This document shows positions 32,258 through 41,839 of a stretch of DNA of 64,000 nt, piece by piece; within the stretch, counting starts at the first letter, position 1; every line of letters starts with the position of its first letter. The notes below the pieces were generated by a model, which searched no databases, was not told where the DNA came from, and was given only the letters and a program-made list of their open reading frames with translations. The DNA is from DASQJL01 sp036380835 (GTDB lineage Bacteria > Eisenbacteria > RBG-16-71-46 > SZUA-252). Made by a program: the position numbers and the translations under genes. The stretch spans positions 40,151-104,150 of the forward strand of contig DASVDZ010000017.1 of assembly GCA_036380835.1 (NCBI GenBank). Direction: 5' to 3'.

Positions 32258-34537
32258 TCAGAGCGTGAGTTTCGAGAAGGCCTCCGGTGGGAAGGCGTCG
32301 ACCTGGATCACGTCGCGGCGGGCGGCGTCGGCCTCGTGCCAGAGGTGCCGCTCTTCCTCCGTGATCAGCCCCGCCTCGCGGGCGGCCGTGGCCAGCGCCG
32401 CACCCGCCAGGGGAGGCAGGCGCCGGGCCCTGAGCGCGTCCTTGAGCTTCCGGTCGACCGGCTGGGCGGCGACGGCCTTGGCGAAGGCGGCCTCCAGGCG
32501 CCCGAGACTGCCCTCCGAAGCGGGCGGCACGTAGAGGTCCGGCGTCAGCGCGAGCCGAAGCGCCCGATCCTCGAGAACGCTGCGGGCCGCCGCGGCGCTC
32601 ATCCGATCGGTCGGCGCCTTGTGCCGAGCGCCGGCGGGGAACGTCGCCGCGCGGAGGAACCACGCCGCGGGGCGGTTCGGGAGGTTGTCCATCACGCCGA
32701 GGAGCGCGAGCTGGGCCTGGTGGAACGCGAACGCGGAGGCCCATCGGACGATGGGCCATTCCGGCTTCTTCTGGCCGTCGTCCACGTAACGCTTCAGAGT
32801 CGCCGAGGAGAGGTACATCCAGGCGAGCGCGTCGGCCAGCCTCCCGCTCAACCGCTCGAGCCGCTTGAGGGAGCCGCCGAGGGTCGCCATGGCCACCTCC
32901 GACGTCAGCGCGAAGGCCGCGCTCAGATGGGCGAGCCGTCCGAAGAGCGGGCGCGCCGGGCCCGACACGGGGACCCCGGCGAATCGGCCGCCGGTCAGCC
33001 CGTCGAGGAACGACCGTCCGATCGTGGCGAGCACGTGGCCCAGGTGCGCGAAGAAGGCACGGTCGAACGCCGCGAGGTCGCGCTTGGCGATCGCGGCCAT
33101 CTCCTTCTGCACGTAGGGGTGGCAACGGACCGCGCCCTGGCCGTAGATGATGAGGGAGCGCGTCAGGATGTTCGCCCCCTCCACCGTGATGCCGATCGGG
33201 ACGGCCGCGTACGCCGCGGCGAGCACGTTCCGGGGGCCACGGCTGATCCCCGCGCCCGCCTGGACGTCCATCGCGTCGTTCACCACCGCGCGCATCCCCT
33301 CGGTCAGGTAGTGCTTCACGATGGCGGAGATCACCGCCGGCTTCTGCCCCTCGTCGACCGCGCCGAGCGTGAGCCGGCGCGCCGCGTCCATCAGGTAGGT
33401 CCTCCCCACGATCCGCGCGATCGGCTCCTCGATTCCCTCGAAGCGCCCGATCGGAAGGCCGAACTGCTCGCGAACCGTTCCGTAGGCGGTGACGACGCGG
33501 GTGGCGAGCTGCGAGCAACCCGACGCGAGGGAGGGGAGCGAGATGCCGCGTCCGGCCGCCAGGTTCTCCATCAGCATCCGCCAGCCCTTCCCGGCCATCT
33601 CGGGTCCGCCGATGATGAATTCGAGCGGAACGAAGACGTCGGTGCCGAACGTCGGGCCGTTCAGGAAGGGAACGCCGAGCGGGTCGTGCCGCTCTCCGAC
33701 CTCGATGCCCGGAAGATTCGTCGGGAGGAGCGCGCAGGTGATCCCGATCGTCTCCTCGCCGCCCAGGAGCCGGTTCGGATCCTTGAGGGCGAAGGCGAGG
33801 CCGAGCACGGTCGCCACCGGCGCGAGCGTGATGTAGCGCTTCGACCAGTTGAGGCGCATCCCCAGGACCTCGTGCCCCTCGAAGATCCCCTTCTCGACGA
33901 TGCCCACGCTGTGTTGCGCGGTGGCGTCGCTTCCCGCCTCGGGCTCGGTGAGCGCGAAGCAGGGTATTTCCTCCCCGGCCGCGAGGCGCGGCAGATAGTG
34001 GCGCTTCTGGGCCGCCGTCCCGTAGTGGAGCAGGAGCTCCGCGGGGCCGAGGGAGTTCGGGACCATCGCGGTGACCGAGGCCGTCACGCTCCGGCTCGCG
34101 ATCTTCGTGATCACGGCGGAGTGGGCCGCGGCCGAGAACCCGAGTCCTCCGTATTCCTCCGGGATGATCATCCCGAAGAACCGGTGCTTCTTGAGGAAGG
34201 CCCACGCCTCGGGGGAAAGGTCGCCGCGCTGGAGGACGTCCCATTCGCTGAGCATGCCGCAGAGCGTCTCGACCGGGCCGGCGATGAAGGCGCGCTCGGC
34301 GTCGGTGAGCCCCTTGGGCCGGAAGGCGAGGAGCCGCTTCCAGTCGGGGCGCCCGGAGAAGAGCTCGGCGTCCCACCAGACGCTTCCCGCTTCGAGCGCG
34401 ATCCGCTCGGTCTCTCCCATGCGCGGAAGCGCCGCGCCGACCGCGGGCATGATCCAGCGGCTCAGCAGCTGGCGTCGGATGGCTGGAACGGCGAAGACGA
34501 GAACGAGGACGACGAGAACGGAGAGCCAAACGAACAC
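32258..34537 (-). CDS. fadE: FadE-like acyl-CoA dehydrogenase with membrane anchor
   Basis: A 759-residue enzyme of the long FadE type. It starts with a membrane segment (VWLSVLVVLVLVFAVPAI), then an acyl-CoA dehydrogenase N-domain with GMIIPEEYGGLGFSA, a middle domain with CFALTEPEAGSDA, a C-domain with GRGISLPSLASG and DVQAGAGISRGPRNVLAAAY near the FAD/catalytic region, and the FadE C-terminal extension (LGRLEAAFAKAVAAQP). FadE catalyses the first step of fatty-acid beta-oxidation and passes electrons to ETF. GTG start at 34537. No other beta-oxidation gene is adjacent. Confidence 0.9.
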   Translation of the reverse strand: MFVWLSVLVVLVLVFAVPAIRRQLLSRWIMPAVGAALPRMGETERIALEAGSVWWDAELFSGRPDWKRLLAFRPKGLTDAERAFIAGPVETLCGMLSEWDVLQRGDLSPEAWAFLKKHRFFGMIIPEEYGGLGFSAAAHSAVITKIASRSVTASVTAMVPNSLGPAELLLHYGTAAQKRHYLPRLAAGEEIPCFALTEPEAGSDATAQHSVGIVEKGIFEGHEVLGMRLNWSKRYITLAPVATVLGLAFALKDPNRLLGGEETIGITCALLPTNLPGIEVGERHDPLGVPFLNGPTFGTDVFVPLEFIIGGPEMAGKGWRMLMENLAAGRGISLPSLASGCSQLATRVVTAYGTVREQFGLPIGRFEGIEEPIARIVGRTYLMDAARRLTLGAVDEGQKPAVISAIVKHYLTEGMRAVVNDAMDVQAGAGISRGPRNVLAAAYAAVPIGITVEGANILTRSLIIYGQGAVRCHPYVQKEMAAIAKRDLAAFDRAFFAHLGHVLATIGRSFLDGLTGGRFAGVPVSGPARPLFGRLAHLSAAFALTSEVAMATLGGSLKRLERLSGRLADALAWMYLSSATLKRYVDDGQKKPEWPIVRWASAFAFHQAQLALLGVMDNLPNRPAAWFLRAATFPAGARHKAPTDRMSAAAARSVLEDRALRLALTPDLYVPPASEGSLGRLEAAFAKAVAAQPVDRKLKDALRARRLPPLAGAALATAAREAGLITEEERHLWHEADAARRDVIQVDAFPPEAFSKLTL

Positions 34538-34638
34538 GGGTCAAACTCCTACGGTTCGGGGTTCGACGTGCGCCGAGGCATCATACCGCAGAAACGACGT
34601 GGCGCGCTGCCGAATCAGCGCCTATCCTCACCCTCCCG

Positions 34639-35745
34639 ATGAACGCCGCCCGAAGATTCGAGATCGATCCCGACATCCGCCGCGCCTCCACGGCGCCCTC
34701 GTGGCTCTACTCGGACCCCCAGGTGTTCCAGCGCGTCCGGGAGCGCGTGTTCGCTCCCTCCTGGCAGCTCGTGCTCGACCTCGACCGGATCCGGGTGCCG
34801 GGCCAGGTCTGCCCGGCGACGCTCCTCGAGGGGACGCTCGACGAGCCGATCGTCGTGACCCGCGATCGCGAGGATCGCCTCCACTGTCTCTCGAACGTCT
34901 GCACGCACCGGGGGAACGTGGTGGCCGAGGGAGCGGGCGTCGAGTCGACGCTGCGCTGCCGCTACCATGGCCGCCGGTTCGGCCTCGACGGCCGCTTCCA
35001 CTCGATGCCCGAGTTCGAGGAGACGGAGCGGTTCCCCTCGAAGGCGGACGACCTCCCGCCCATCCCGTTCGGCGTCTGGAGGAAATTCTTCTTCGCGTCG
35101 CTCGCGCCCGCCTCCCCGCTGGAATCTGTGGTCGGGGCGATGGACGCCCGCTGTGGATTCCTGCCGATCGACCAGGCGATCTTCGACGCGACCCGAAGCC
35201 GGGAGTACGCGGTGCGCGCCAACTGGGCGCTCTACTGCGACAACTATCTGGAAGGGTTCCACATTCCGTTCGTCCACGCGGGCCTTTCGGCCGTCCTCGA
35301 CTATGGCGCCTATCGAACCGAGCTCTACCCCCACGCCGTGCTCCAGATCGGAGTCGCCGGGGAGGGGGAGGAGGCCTTCGTCCTCCCCGCCGGATCGCCC
35401 GACGAGGGCCGGCGGATCGCGGCCTACTACTGGTGGGTCTTCCCGAACACGATGTTCAACTTCTATCCATGGGGCGTTTCGGTGAACGTCGTCCGGCCCC
35501 TCGCGGTCGACCGCACGAAGGTTTCCTTCCTGGCCTATGTGTGGGATCCGTCGAAGCTCGATCGCGGGGCGGGGGCCGGCCTCGATCGGGTGGAGCGGGA
35601 AGACGAGGTGATCGTGGAGAGCGTGCAGCGCGGAGTGGGTTCCCGCCTCTACGAGCGGGGTCGCTACTCGCCGTCCCGCGAGCAGGGGGTCCACCACTTC
35701 CACCGCCTCCTGGCCGCGGCCCTGGGGGACGGCGCGCCGGCCTGA
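34639..35745 (+). CDS. Rieske non-haem iron ring-hydroxylating oxygenase, alpha subunit type
   Basis: A 368-residue protein. The Rieske [2Fe-2S] site is CTHRGNVV and LRCRYHGRRFGLDG (CxH and CxxH). The mononuclear iron site is in NWALYCDNYLEGFHIPFVHAGL (Asp/Asn-x-x-E-x-x-H-x-x-x-x-H pattern), followed by a C-terminal domain. Length and these motifs resemble choline/glycine-betaine type monooxygenases (GbcA/CMO-like) as much as aromatic dioxygenases; the substrate is not clear. No reductase partner is beside it. The FadE-like gene is divergent, 101 bases away. Confidence 0.88.
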   Translation: MNAARRFEIDPDIRRASTAPSWLYSDPQVFQRVRERVFAPSWQLVLDLDRIRVPGQVCPATLLEGTLDEPIVVTRDREDRLHCLSNVCTHRGNVVAEGAGVESTLRCRYHGRRFGLDGRFHSMPEFEETERFPSKADDLPPIPFGVWRKFFFASLAPASPLESVVGAMDARCGFLPIDQAIFDATRSREYAVRANWALYCDNYLEGFHIPFVHAGLSAVLDYGAYRTELYPHAVLQIGVAGEGEEAFVLPAGSPDEGRRIAAYYWWVFPNTMFNFYPWGVSVNVVRPLAVDRTKVSFLAYVWDPSKLDRGAGAGLDRVEREDEVIVESVQRGVGSRLYERGRYSPSREQGVHHFHRLLAAALGDGAPA

Positions 35746-35861
35746 TCGAGGGTGGCCGGCCCGACCGGGGCCTGGCCCCTTGGAAGCGAATTCCCGGCCC
35801 AACGATCGGCCGCGTCGGCCTGTCGAAACATTTGTCCCCCGAAACCGGTAGGAGATTCGTC

Positions 35862-38462
35862 ATGCGGCACCCGCGATCCCCGATCCTCACGGCGGCCTTC
35901 GCGCTGGTCGCGCTCGCGGCCGGGCCGGCCGGCGCGCTCGGGTTCGACGGATTCTCTCCCGGCGGCGAAGGGGCGGCCGGGGCCGACTCCGCGGACGGGC
36001 GCGCCGCCGCGAGGCCTTCGATTCGCGCGTTCCCGCTCGACCACCAGGAGATCAAGCTCGACGGGCGCCTCGACGAGCCGGCCTGGCGCGACGCCCCGGC
36101 GGGCCGCGGCTTCACCGTCTGGGACCCGGACCGCGGCGCCCTGCCGGCCGAGGAGACGGTCTTCAAGGTCGCGTACGACGAGGACGCGATCTACTTCGCC
36201 GTGGCCTGCTTCGAGCACGACGCGTCCAAGATCCAGGCGAGGCTCTCCCGCCGCGACCGGTTCGTCAACTCGGACGTCGTCGCGATCTACCTCGACCCCT
36301 ATCACGACCACACGACCGGCTACGCCTTCAAGGTGAACCCGCTCGGCGTCCAGCTCGACACCTACATCTATAACGACGGCTCCACCGACGACGACTGGGA
36401 CGCCGTCTGGGAGGCGGAGACCTCGCGCGACGCGAACGGATGGTACGTGGAGGTCCGCGTTCCGTTCTCGGCGATCCGCTATCGCGCCGCCGAGGAGATG
36501 ACCTGGGGCCTCGACGTCTGGCGCTACATGCAAGGGCGCGGGCAGGACACGGCGTGGCACACGTGGCCCCGGGAGCAGAGCGGCTTCGTGAGCCAGTTCG
36601 GCGATCTGACCGGGCTGCGTGGAATCCGCGCCCCCCGACAGGTCGAGTTGCTTCCCTATGTCGTCCAGCGGGAGACCGATCACTCCATGACCGGCTCGCC
36701 GGGGCGGCCTGACAAACTGGACGGCTTCCAGGATTTCGGCGCCGACCTCAAGTACGGCATCACGTCCGACCTCACGTTGAACGCGACGATCCAGCCCGAT
36801 TTCGGCCAGGTCGAGGCCGACCCGGCGGTGCTCAATCTGTCGCCGTTCGAGACGTTCTACGACGAGAAACGCCCCTTCTTCGTCGAGGGAAGCCGGTTCT
36901 TCCAGCATCCCGACTTCAACGTCTTCTATTCGCGACGCATCGGCACCGGGGACGAGCTGAGCCGGATCCGCTACGCGGCCAAACTGACCGGAAAGACGGT
37001 CGGCGGCGTCTCGGTGGCCGCGCTCGCCGCCTCGACCGATCTCACGCACGACGGCCAGGCGCACAATCTCTTCAAGAACGGGGACCGCCTGTCGCGATAC
37101 CTGGTCGGCCGGTTCGGCAAGGAGTTCGCGCAGGGGCGCCATCGCTTCAACATCATGCAGACGGCGGTCCTGAACACGGCCGACCGGTCGCAATGGGGCG
37201 ACCGCGCGTCGCGCAACGCCTATACGACGGGGTTCGACTTCGACCTGAATTCGCCGAAGCGGGCCTGGAACTTCAACGCGTCGACGGTCGGGTCGGTGAT
37301 CGACCCGGACACGCTGGCATCCGATCCCACCGTGACCGGAAGGCGAGTCTACGGCACCGGAGGCAACTTCAACCTGAACCGGCGCGGAGGCAAGTGGCGC
37401 GGGAGCGTGGGCGGTCGCTGGGAGAGCGCCAAGCTCGACATCAACGACATCGGCTACCTCCAATCGCCCGACGAGATCTCGAGCACGTTCTGGGTGCAGC
37501 GGCAGTTCAACCCGGGCGGGAAGAGCAAGGTCTACAACAACGGGAACCTGAACTGGAACCTCTGGCGGTCCTGGATCTACGCGGGCCGCACGGGACGAGA
37601 CGCGGCGACGGGGCTCCCCGCGTGGCACTATTCCGCGGGGCATCCGCAGTACGAGGGCGGGAACGTGAACGGCTGGATCCAGTTCCGGAACTATCGCGAG
37701 CTCTCGGGCGGGATCGCGCTCAACGGGTGGGGGCACCACCGGTGGGAGACGCGCGGCGGGCCGATCATCAGCGAGCCGTTCACGTACGGGGCATGGCTCG
37801 AGTACCTGACCGACTCGCGGAAGCGCCTCCATCACTCGATCGACGTGAACTGGAATCGCGACGTGGCACAGAACGTGGCGCTCGATCTGACGCTCGTCAC
37901 GAACTGGAACCAGTCGAGCGCGGTCAACCACCAGATCCAGGTCGCGTACCACGATCGGAACGACGATACCCAGTACCTCGAGACGGTGACCCTGGCCGAA
38001 CGGCCGGGCGGGGTCGGCATCGGCGGCTTGTCCTACGTGTTCGGCGACATCCACCAGCAGACGGTGGACGTCACGCTGCGATCGAGCCTTCTCTTCAGCC
38101 GGAAGCAGTCGCTCGAGATCTACGCGCAACCCTTCCTCACCGTCGGCGACTACAGCCGGGCGCGTGAGCTCGCCCGGCCCGATACGTACGACCTGATCCC
38201 GTACAACGAGCCGGGCTACGACTACCGGCGAAACGACTTCTCGTACGCGTCGGTGAACCTGAACCTCGTCTATCGGTGGGAGTACCGTCCCGGGAGCACG
38301 TTCTACCTCGTCTGGACGCAGAGCCGCGCGCGCTTCGAGGATCGGGCGCAGTTCTCGGCGGATCCCCAGGGATTCCGGAACGGGCTCGGCACGCGAACGC
38401 TCTTCAGGAACGAACCGGAGAACACGCTCCTGGCGAAACTCACGTACTGGCTCCCGATCTAG
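35862..38462 (+). CDS. DUF5916 outer-membrane protein with N-terminal CBM9-like domain
   Basis: An 866-residue exported protein (signal peptide near residues 1-27). An N-terminal CBM9-like domain is visible in EIKLDGRLDEPAWRDAP, VFKVAYDEDAIYFAV and GWYVEVRVPFSAIRY. The rest is the DUF5916 barrel-like part, with LNATIQPDFGQVEADPAVLNLSPFETFYDEKRPFFVEGS, which is highly characteristic, then repeated amphipathic strands. These proteins are common in Bacteroidota and relatives; they may bind glycans or act as outer-membrane channels, but the role is unknown. TAGGAG lies 7 bases before ATG. Confidence 0.88.
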   Translation: MRHPRSPILTAAFALVALAAGPAGALGFDGFSPGGEGAAGADSADGRAAARPSIRAFPLDHQEIKLDGRLDEPAWRDAPAGRGFTVWDPDRGALPAEETVFKVAYDEDAIYFAVACFEHDASKIQARLSRRDRFVNSDVVAIYLDPYHDHTTGYAFKVNPLGVQLDTYIYNDGSTDDDWDAVWEAETSRDANGWYVEVRVPFSAIRYRAAEEMTWGLDVWRYMQGRGQDTAWHTWPREQSGFVSQFGDLTGLRGIRAPRQVELLPYVVQRETDHSMTGSPGRPDKLDGFQDFGADLKYGITSDLTLNATIQPDFGQVEADPAVLNLSPFETFYDEKRPFFVEGSRFFQHPDFNVFYSRRIGTGDELSRIRYAAKLTGKTVGGVSVAALAASTDLTHDGQAHNLFKNGDRLSRYLVGRFGKEFAQGRHRFNIMQTAVLNTADRSQWGDRASRNAYTTGFDFDLNSPKRAWNFNASTVGSVIDPDTLASDPTVTGRRVYGTGGNFNLNRRGGKWRGSVGGRWESAKLDINDIGYLQSPDEISSTFWVQRQFNPGGKSKVYNNGNLNWNLWRSWIYAGRTGRDAATGLPAWHYSAGHPQYEGGNVNGWIQFRNYRELSGGIALNGWGHHRWETRGGPIISEPFTYGAWLEYLTDSRKRLHHSIDVNWNRDVAQNVALDLTLVTNWNQSSAVNHQIQVAYHDRNDDTQYLETVTLAERPGGVGIGGLSYVFGDIHQQTVDVTLRSSLLFSRKQSLEIYAQPFLTVGDYSRARELARPDTYDLIPYNEPGYDYRRNDFSYASVNLNLVYRWEYRPGSTFYLVWTQSRARFEDRAQFSADPQGFRNGLGTRTLFRNEPENTLLAKLTYWLPI

Positions 38463-38480
38463 TTCGGTCCCCCCAACCGG

Positions 38481-38561
38481 GCCGGCGTTCGCGCCGGTCG
38501 GAGGCCCCACCCCCCTCCATCGGTCGTAACGCCGGGCCTCTCGTGCCAGCGAGGGGCCCGG
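38481..38561. terminator. Two hairpins between convergent genes
   Basis: GCCGGCG-TTCG-CGCCGGT (38481-38498) is a stem capped by a stable TTCG loop. A second hairpin pairs 38532-38543 with 38550-38561 (12 base pairs including one G-T). Neither has a T-run. They lie in the 105-base gap between the DUF5916 gene and the opposite-strand acetyltransferase gene, so a bidirectional terminator is likely. Confidence 0.45.
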
Positions 38562-38567
38562 GGCCGT

Positions 38568-39143
38568 CTAGCGGCGCTTCGTCGGTTTGCCCTCTCCGGG
38601 CGGCCGCGACTTCAGCCAGTCGTCGCGCAGGACGCCCATGTGCACCGTGTTCCAGTAGCGCCCGTCCCGGAAGGTGTCCTCCCGCGAAACGCCCTCGCGC
38701 TGAAATCCCGCCTTCTCGTACGCGCGAACCCCGCGCAGGTTGTGCTCGAGGACCTGAAGCGCGACCCGGTGCAAATTGAGCGTCTCGAACGCGTACCTGA
38801 CCATGAGCGCGGTCGCCTCGCTCCCGTACCCCCGGTTCCAGCACCGCTTGTCCCCGATCAGGATCCCGAAGATCGCGTGGCGGTCCTTGGGGTGGATCGC
38901 GTGGAGCCCGGTCGTGCCGATCAGCCGGTCGGTCGCCCGGAGCGCGATGCCGAGCACGACCTCGGTCGCGGAGCCGCGCGTCCGGTCGAGGAACGCCTGC
39001 TCGTCGGCGTTCGTCATCGGCCGGTAGAGGAGCAGGTACCGGGAGATCTCCGCGTCGTTCACCCACGTCTTGAGCGACGGGACGTCCTCCGGTTCGAGCG
39101 GCCTAAGGTAGATCTTCCTTCCGATCAGGAACGGCGCCTTCAC
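38568..39143 (-). CDS. RimJ/RimL-type GNAT N-acetyltransferase
   Basis: A 191-residue GNAT. It starts LIGRKIYLRPLEPEDVPSLKTW, the common RimJ/L opening, and contains GIALRATDRLIGTTGLHAI, the acetyl-CoA loop RCWNRGYGSEATALMVRYAF, and LHRVALQVLEHNLRGVRAYEKAGFQREG. Family members acetylate ribosomal protein N-termini or small amines; the target is unknown. GTG at 39143 overlaps the stop of the M28 gene (GTGA), so translation is coupled. It is the last gene of the long minus-strand run. Confidence 0.87.
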   Translation of the reverse strand: MKAPFLIGRKIYLRPLEPEDVPSLKTWVNDAEISRYLLLYRPMTNADEQAFLDRTRGSATEVVLGIALRATDRLIGTTGLHAIHPKDRHAIFGILIGDKRCWNRGYGSEATALMVRYAFETLNLHRVALQVLEHNLRGVRAYEKAGFQREGVSREDTFRDGRYWNTVHMGVLRDDWLKSRPPGEGKPTKRR

Positions 39144-40789
39144 CGGGCCCCCGCCTTCGCCGGCCGGGCCGGGCGCGCGGGACGCGACGACGCGAGCGCG
39201 GCCCCGCCCCCCGCGAACTTCCGGAAGAACGAGTCGGCCCTCCAGCGCGGGCGCTCGGCGCGGTCGGCGACGTCCCGCGCGAACGCGAGGAAGATCCGGT
39301 TGAATTCGGCGGCGGCCCCGAAGTCGACCGGCTGGCGCGCGTCGTCGGAAGGGGCGTGGTATCGCTCGCGGTTCCAGCGCTCGACACGACGGTCCAGGAA
39401 CGGGTTCCCGGTCGGACCGAACTCGACGAAGACGGACGGGACCCCGGCGCGCACGAAGCTGTACTGGTCGCTTCGGACGAAGTAGGCCCGCCGAGGGTCG
39501 GGATCGGGCGCGATCCTGACCCCCGACGATTCGGCCGTGGCGCGGAACCAGGCGCCCAGGTCGGACTGATCGCCGCCGTAGTCGATCAGGGAGCGGAGCG
39601 GAACGATCGGCAGGAACATGTCGAGGTTCACGTCGGCGACGATTTCGCGATCGCCGATCGTCGGGCGCGCCGCGAACGCGCGCGATCCGAGGAGCCCCTC
39701 CTCCTCGCCGGTGACGGCGAGCAGGACCACGGAGCGGCGCGGGCGGTGGCCCGGCGCGCCGAGGCCCCGGGCGATCTCGATGAGGGTCGCGACGCCGCTC
39801 GCGTTGTCCATGGCGCCGTTGTAGATCGAATCGCCCCGGACCGGCGCGCCGATCCCGAGGTGATCGAGATGCGCCGAGAGGACGACGGCCTGGCGCCTCA
39901 GCGTGGAATCGCCCCCCTCGATGATCCCGACCACGTTCGGGCACGTGACCTCGCGGCGGTCGACGATCACGCGCGCCCGGATCCGCGCGGCGAGGGGAAA
40001 GCGAGGGAGGGGCTCGCCCCGCATGTCCCGGTCGAGGATCTCGGCGAAGGTGTGCCCCGATCCCGCGAAGAACCGCTCGGCGCGCGCGGGATTCATCGAG
40101 AGCCCGAACCGGCGCCCGTGGTTCTCGTCGAGGGCGGTGTCGGCGAGCGAGAACGCCGGGCTCAGGCGGGCGAGTCGCGCCCGAGCCCACGGAAACCCTC
40201 CCCGCCGGGGGTTCGAGACCAGGGCGTACCCGATCGCGCCCGCGTCGTGGAGGCGGCGCCAGCGTTCGCCGCCCGACATCGCGTGGGCGCGCACGTCGTC
40301 CGGGAGCAAGCTCGGTCCGCCGCGAAGGCAGACCGCGATCCTGCCGCGTAGGTCGAGCCCGCGGAGGTCGTCGTAGCCGTATTCGGGAACGACGAGCCCG
40401 TAGCCCACGAAGACGGCGTCGGCCTCGAGCGATTCGGGCGCGTCGGCCTCGACCCGGAAATAGGCGTCGTCGCCGAGCGTGAGAAGACGGACACGGCCGT
40501 CCTGGACGAGGGCGAGGAGGCACTCGGGCTCGCGGATTTGCCGCCGGACGAAGCGGACGGGCTGGAAGTAGCCGTCGTCTCCCGCGGGCTTCGCCCCGGC
40601 CTCGCGGAATCGATACGCGACGTACCGCGCGGCGGCGAGGTAGCCCGGAGTGCCGGTTCCGCGCCCTTCGCGCGCGTCGTCGGCGAGCCAGCGGACGTCG
40701 CTCCACCAGCGGGCGGCCGGCTCCGGACCGCAGGAAATCGCGCCGAGGAGCGCGGGGATGGAGAGCGCCGCCGCGAGGATTCGGCGCAC
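39140..40789 (-). CDS. M28-family metallopeptidase lipoprotein with PA-like insert
   Basis: A 549-residue zinc aminopeptidase-like protein. The N-terminus has a lipobox (LLGAISC, Cys20), so it is lipid-anchored. An inserted PA-type domain lies around residues 120-230 (VFVGYGLVVPEYGYDDL, GRIAVCLRGGP). The catalytic domain has the two-zinc ligands: VVLSAHLDHLG (H-x-D), GAMDNASGVATLIEIA (bridging Asp), VTGEEEGLLGSRAF (Glu-Glu), DVNLDM (Asp) and YHAPSDD (last His). It probably trims peptides in the periplasm. It follows the epimerase gene by 5 bases and is coupled to the GNAT gene. Confidence 0.9.
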   Translation of the reverse strand: MRRILAAALSIPALLGAISCGPEPAARWWSDVRWLADDAREGRGTGTPGYLAAARYVAYRFREAGAKPAGDDGYFQPVRFVRRQIREPECLLALVQDGRVRLLTLGDDAYFRVEADAPESLEADAVFVGYGLVVPEYGYDDLRGLDLRGRIAVCLRGGPSLLPDDVRAHAMSGGERWRRLHDAGAIGYALVSNPRRGGFPWARARLARLSPAFSLADTALDENHGRRFGLSMNPARAERFFAGSGHTFAEILDRDMRGEPLPRFPLAARIRARVIVDRREVTCPNVVGIIEGGDSTLRRQAVVLSAHLDHLGIGAPVRGDSIYNGAMDNASGVATLIEIARGLGAPGHRPRRSVVLLAVTGEEEGLLGSRAFAARPTIGDREIVADVNLDMFLPIVPLRSLIDYGGDQSDLGAWFRATAESSGVRIAPDPDPRRAYFVRSDQYSFVRAGVPSVFVEFGPTGNPFLDRRVERWNRERYHAPSDDARQPVDFGAAAEFNRIFLAFARDVADRAERPRWRADSFFRKFAGGGAALASSRPARPARPAKAGAR

Positions 40790-40794
40790 GCGGG

Positions 40795-41769
40795 CTACCG
40801 GCCGGCGGCCTGGAGCTTCGCGCGCTTGTACTCGCGCACGGCGACGGGGATGCCTTCCTCGATCGTGCGGAAGCGGGGCGCCCAGCCGAGATGCTCGCGC
40901 GCCTTGGCGGTGTCGACCTTGGGGCAGGTGGTGTACGCCTCGACGGCCCAGTCGCCGAGGACCGGAATCAGCTCCTCCTCGGGGACGGAGACCGGATCGG
41001 GCGCCCCCATCTCCTTCGCCACGAGACGCGTGAACGCGCCGAGCGTGGTCGGCCGTTCGTCGCCGAGCAGGTAGTCGTGTCCGTCGAGGCCATGCTCGAT
41101 CGCGAGGCGGTATCCGACCGCCGCGTCGCGCGCCGCGACGTAGTGCATCGTCTGCGTCCCGTCGCCGATCAGGGTCGATGGCCCGCGGCTCATCGCGTCG
41201 AGCGTCGCGTGCTCGAACCAGCCGCCCCGCCCGTAGACGAACGCCGGGTTCACGCTGACCGCGCGGAGGCCCTTCTTCCGGTGCCCGTCGAAGATCGGGT
41301 AGCTCTTCCGATGGCGAATCCCGTACCCCTTGCCCGAGGAGACGGCGCTGCTTTCGCGCACCCATCCGTCCGCGTCGGGCTCGAAGAGGAGCGCGCCGAA
41401 GGTCTGGATCAGGCGCCGCTTCTTGTGCCGGATGAAGTCGAAGAGGTGGCCGAGGATCGCGGCGAGGGCCTCCGCCTCGCGCTCCGCGGCGTCGCGCGTC
41501 ATCGGCGTGGTCCCCAGATCGTCCGGCATGGCGCAGTTCACGATCACCTGCGCCTTGTCGATCGCGTTCTCCCACCGCTCGGGGCTCCTGATGTCCCCGA
41601 TCACCGGGATCACGGCGTAGGGAAGGCGCTCCCGCGACGCGACGTCGCGGATCAGGCCGTGGACGCGGTAGCCGTGCACCGCCAGCTCACGCGCGACGGC
41701 ATAGCCGATGGCGCCGGTCGCGCCGGCGACGAGCACATTGGTCGCGTATTCGTGAGTCGGGTCGTACAT
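40795..41769 (-). CDS. NAD-dependent epimerase/dehydratase (extended SDR)
   Basis: A 324-residue SDR protein. The nucleotide-binding motif is LVAGATGAIGYAVARELAV; the YxxxK-like catalytic pair appears as YGIRHRKSYPI rather than the usual YxxxK, so it may be atypical; NPAFVYGRGGW, RDAAVGYRLAIEHGLDG and HLGWAPRFRTIEEGI match the epimerase ends. Substrate unknown; NDP-sugar and steroid-like compounds are both possible. ATG at 41769 is preferred because the residues upstream are not conserved-looking; GTG at 41796 would add nine. The M28 gene follows by 5 bases. Confidence 0.85.
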   Translation of the reverse strand: MYDPTHEYATNVLVAGATGAIGYAVARELAVHGYRVHGLIRDVASRERLPYAVIPVIGDIRSPERWENAIDKAQVIVNCAMPDDLGTTPMTRDAAEREAEALAAILGHLFDFIRHKKRRLIQTFGALLFEPDADGWVRESSAVSSGKGYGIRHRKSYPIFDGHRKKGLRAVSVNPAFVYGRGGWFEHATLDAMSRGPSTLIGDGTQTMHYVAARDAAVGYRLAIEHGLDGHDYLLGDERPTTLGAFTRLVAKEMGAPDPVSVPEEELIPVLGDWAVEAYTTCPKVDTAKAREHLGWAPRFRTIEEGIPVAVREYKRAKLQAAGR

Positions 41770-41839
41770 GGCGTCTGCGGGCGAGTCTACCCGCACCGGC
41801 GGGGCCGCTCAAGGGGCGAATCGTCGCGGCCGTAGGAGG

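Noticed and set aside
34071..35861. In-frame extension upstream of the DUF5916 gene
   Set aside because: It covers the FadE antisense and the Rieske gene in another frame; a signal peptide and ribosome site mark the start at 35862.
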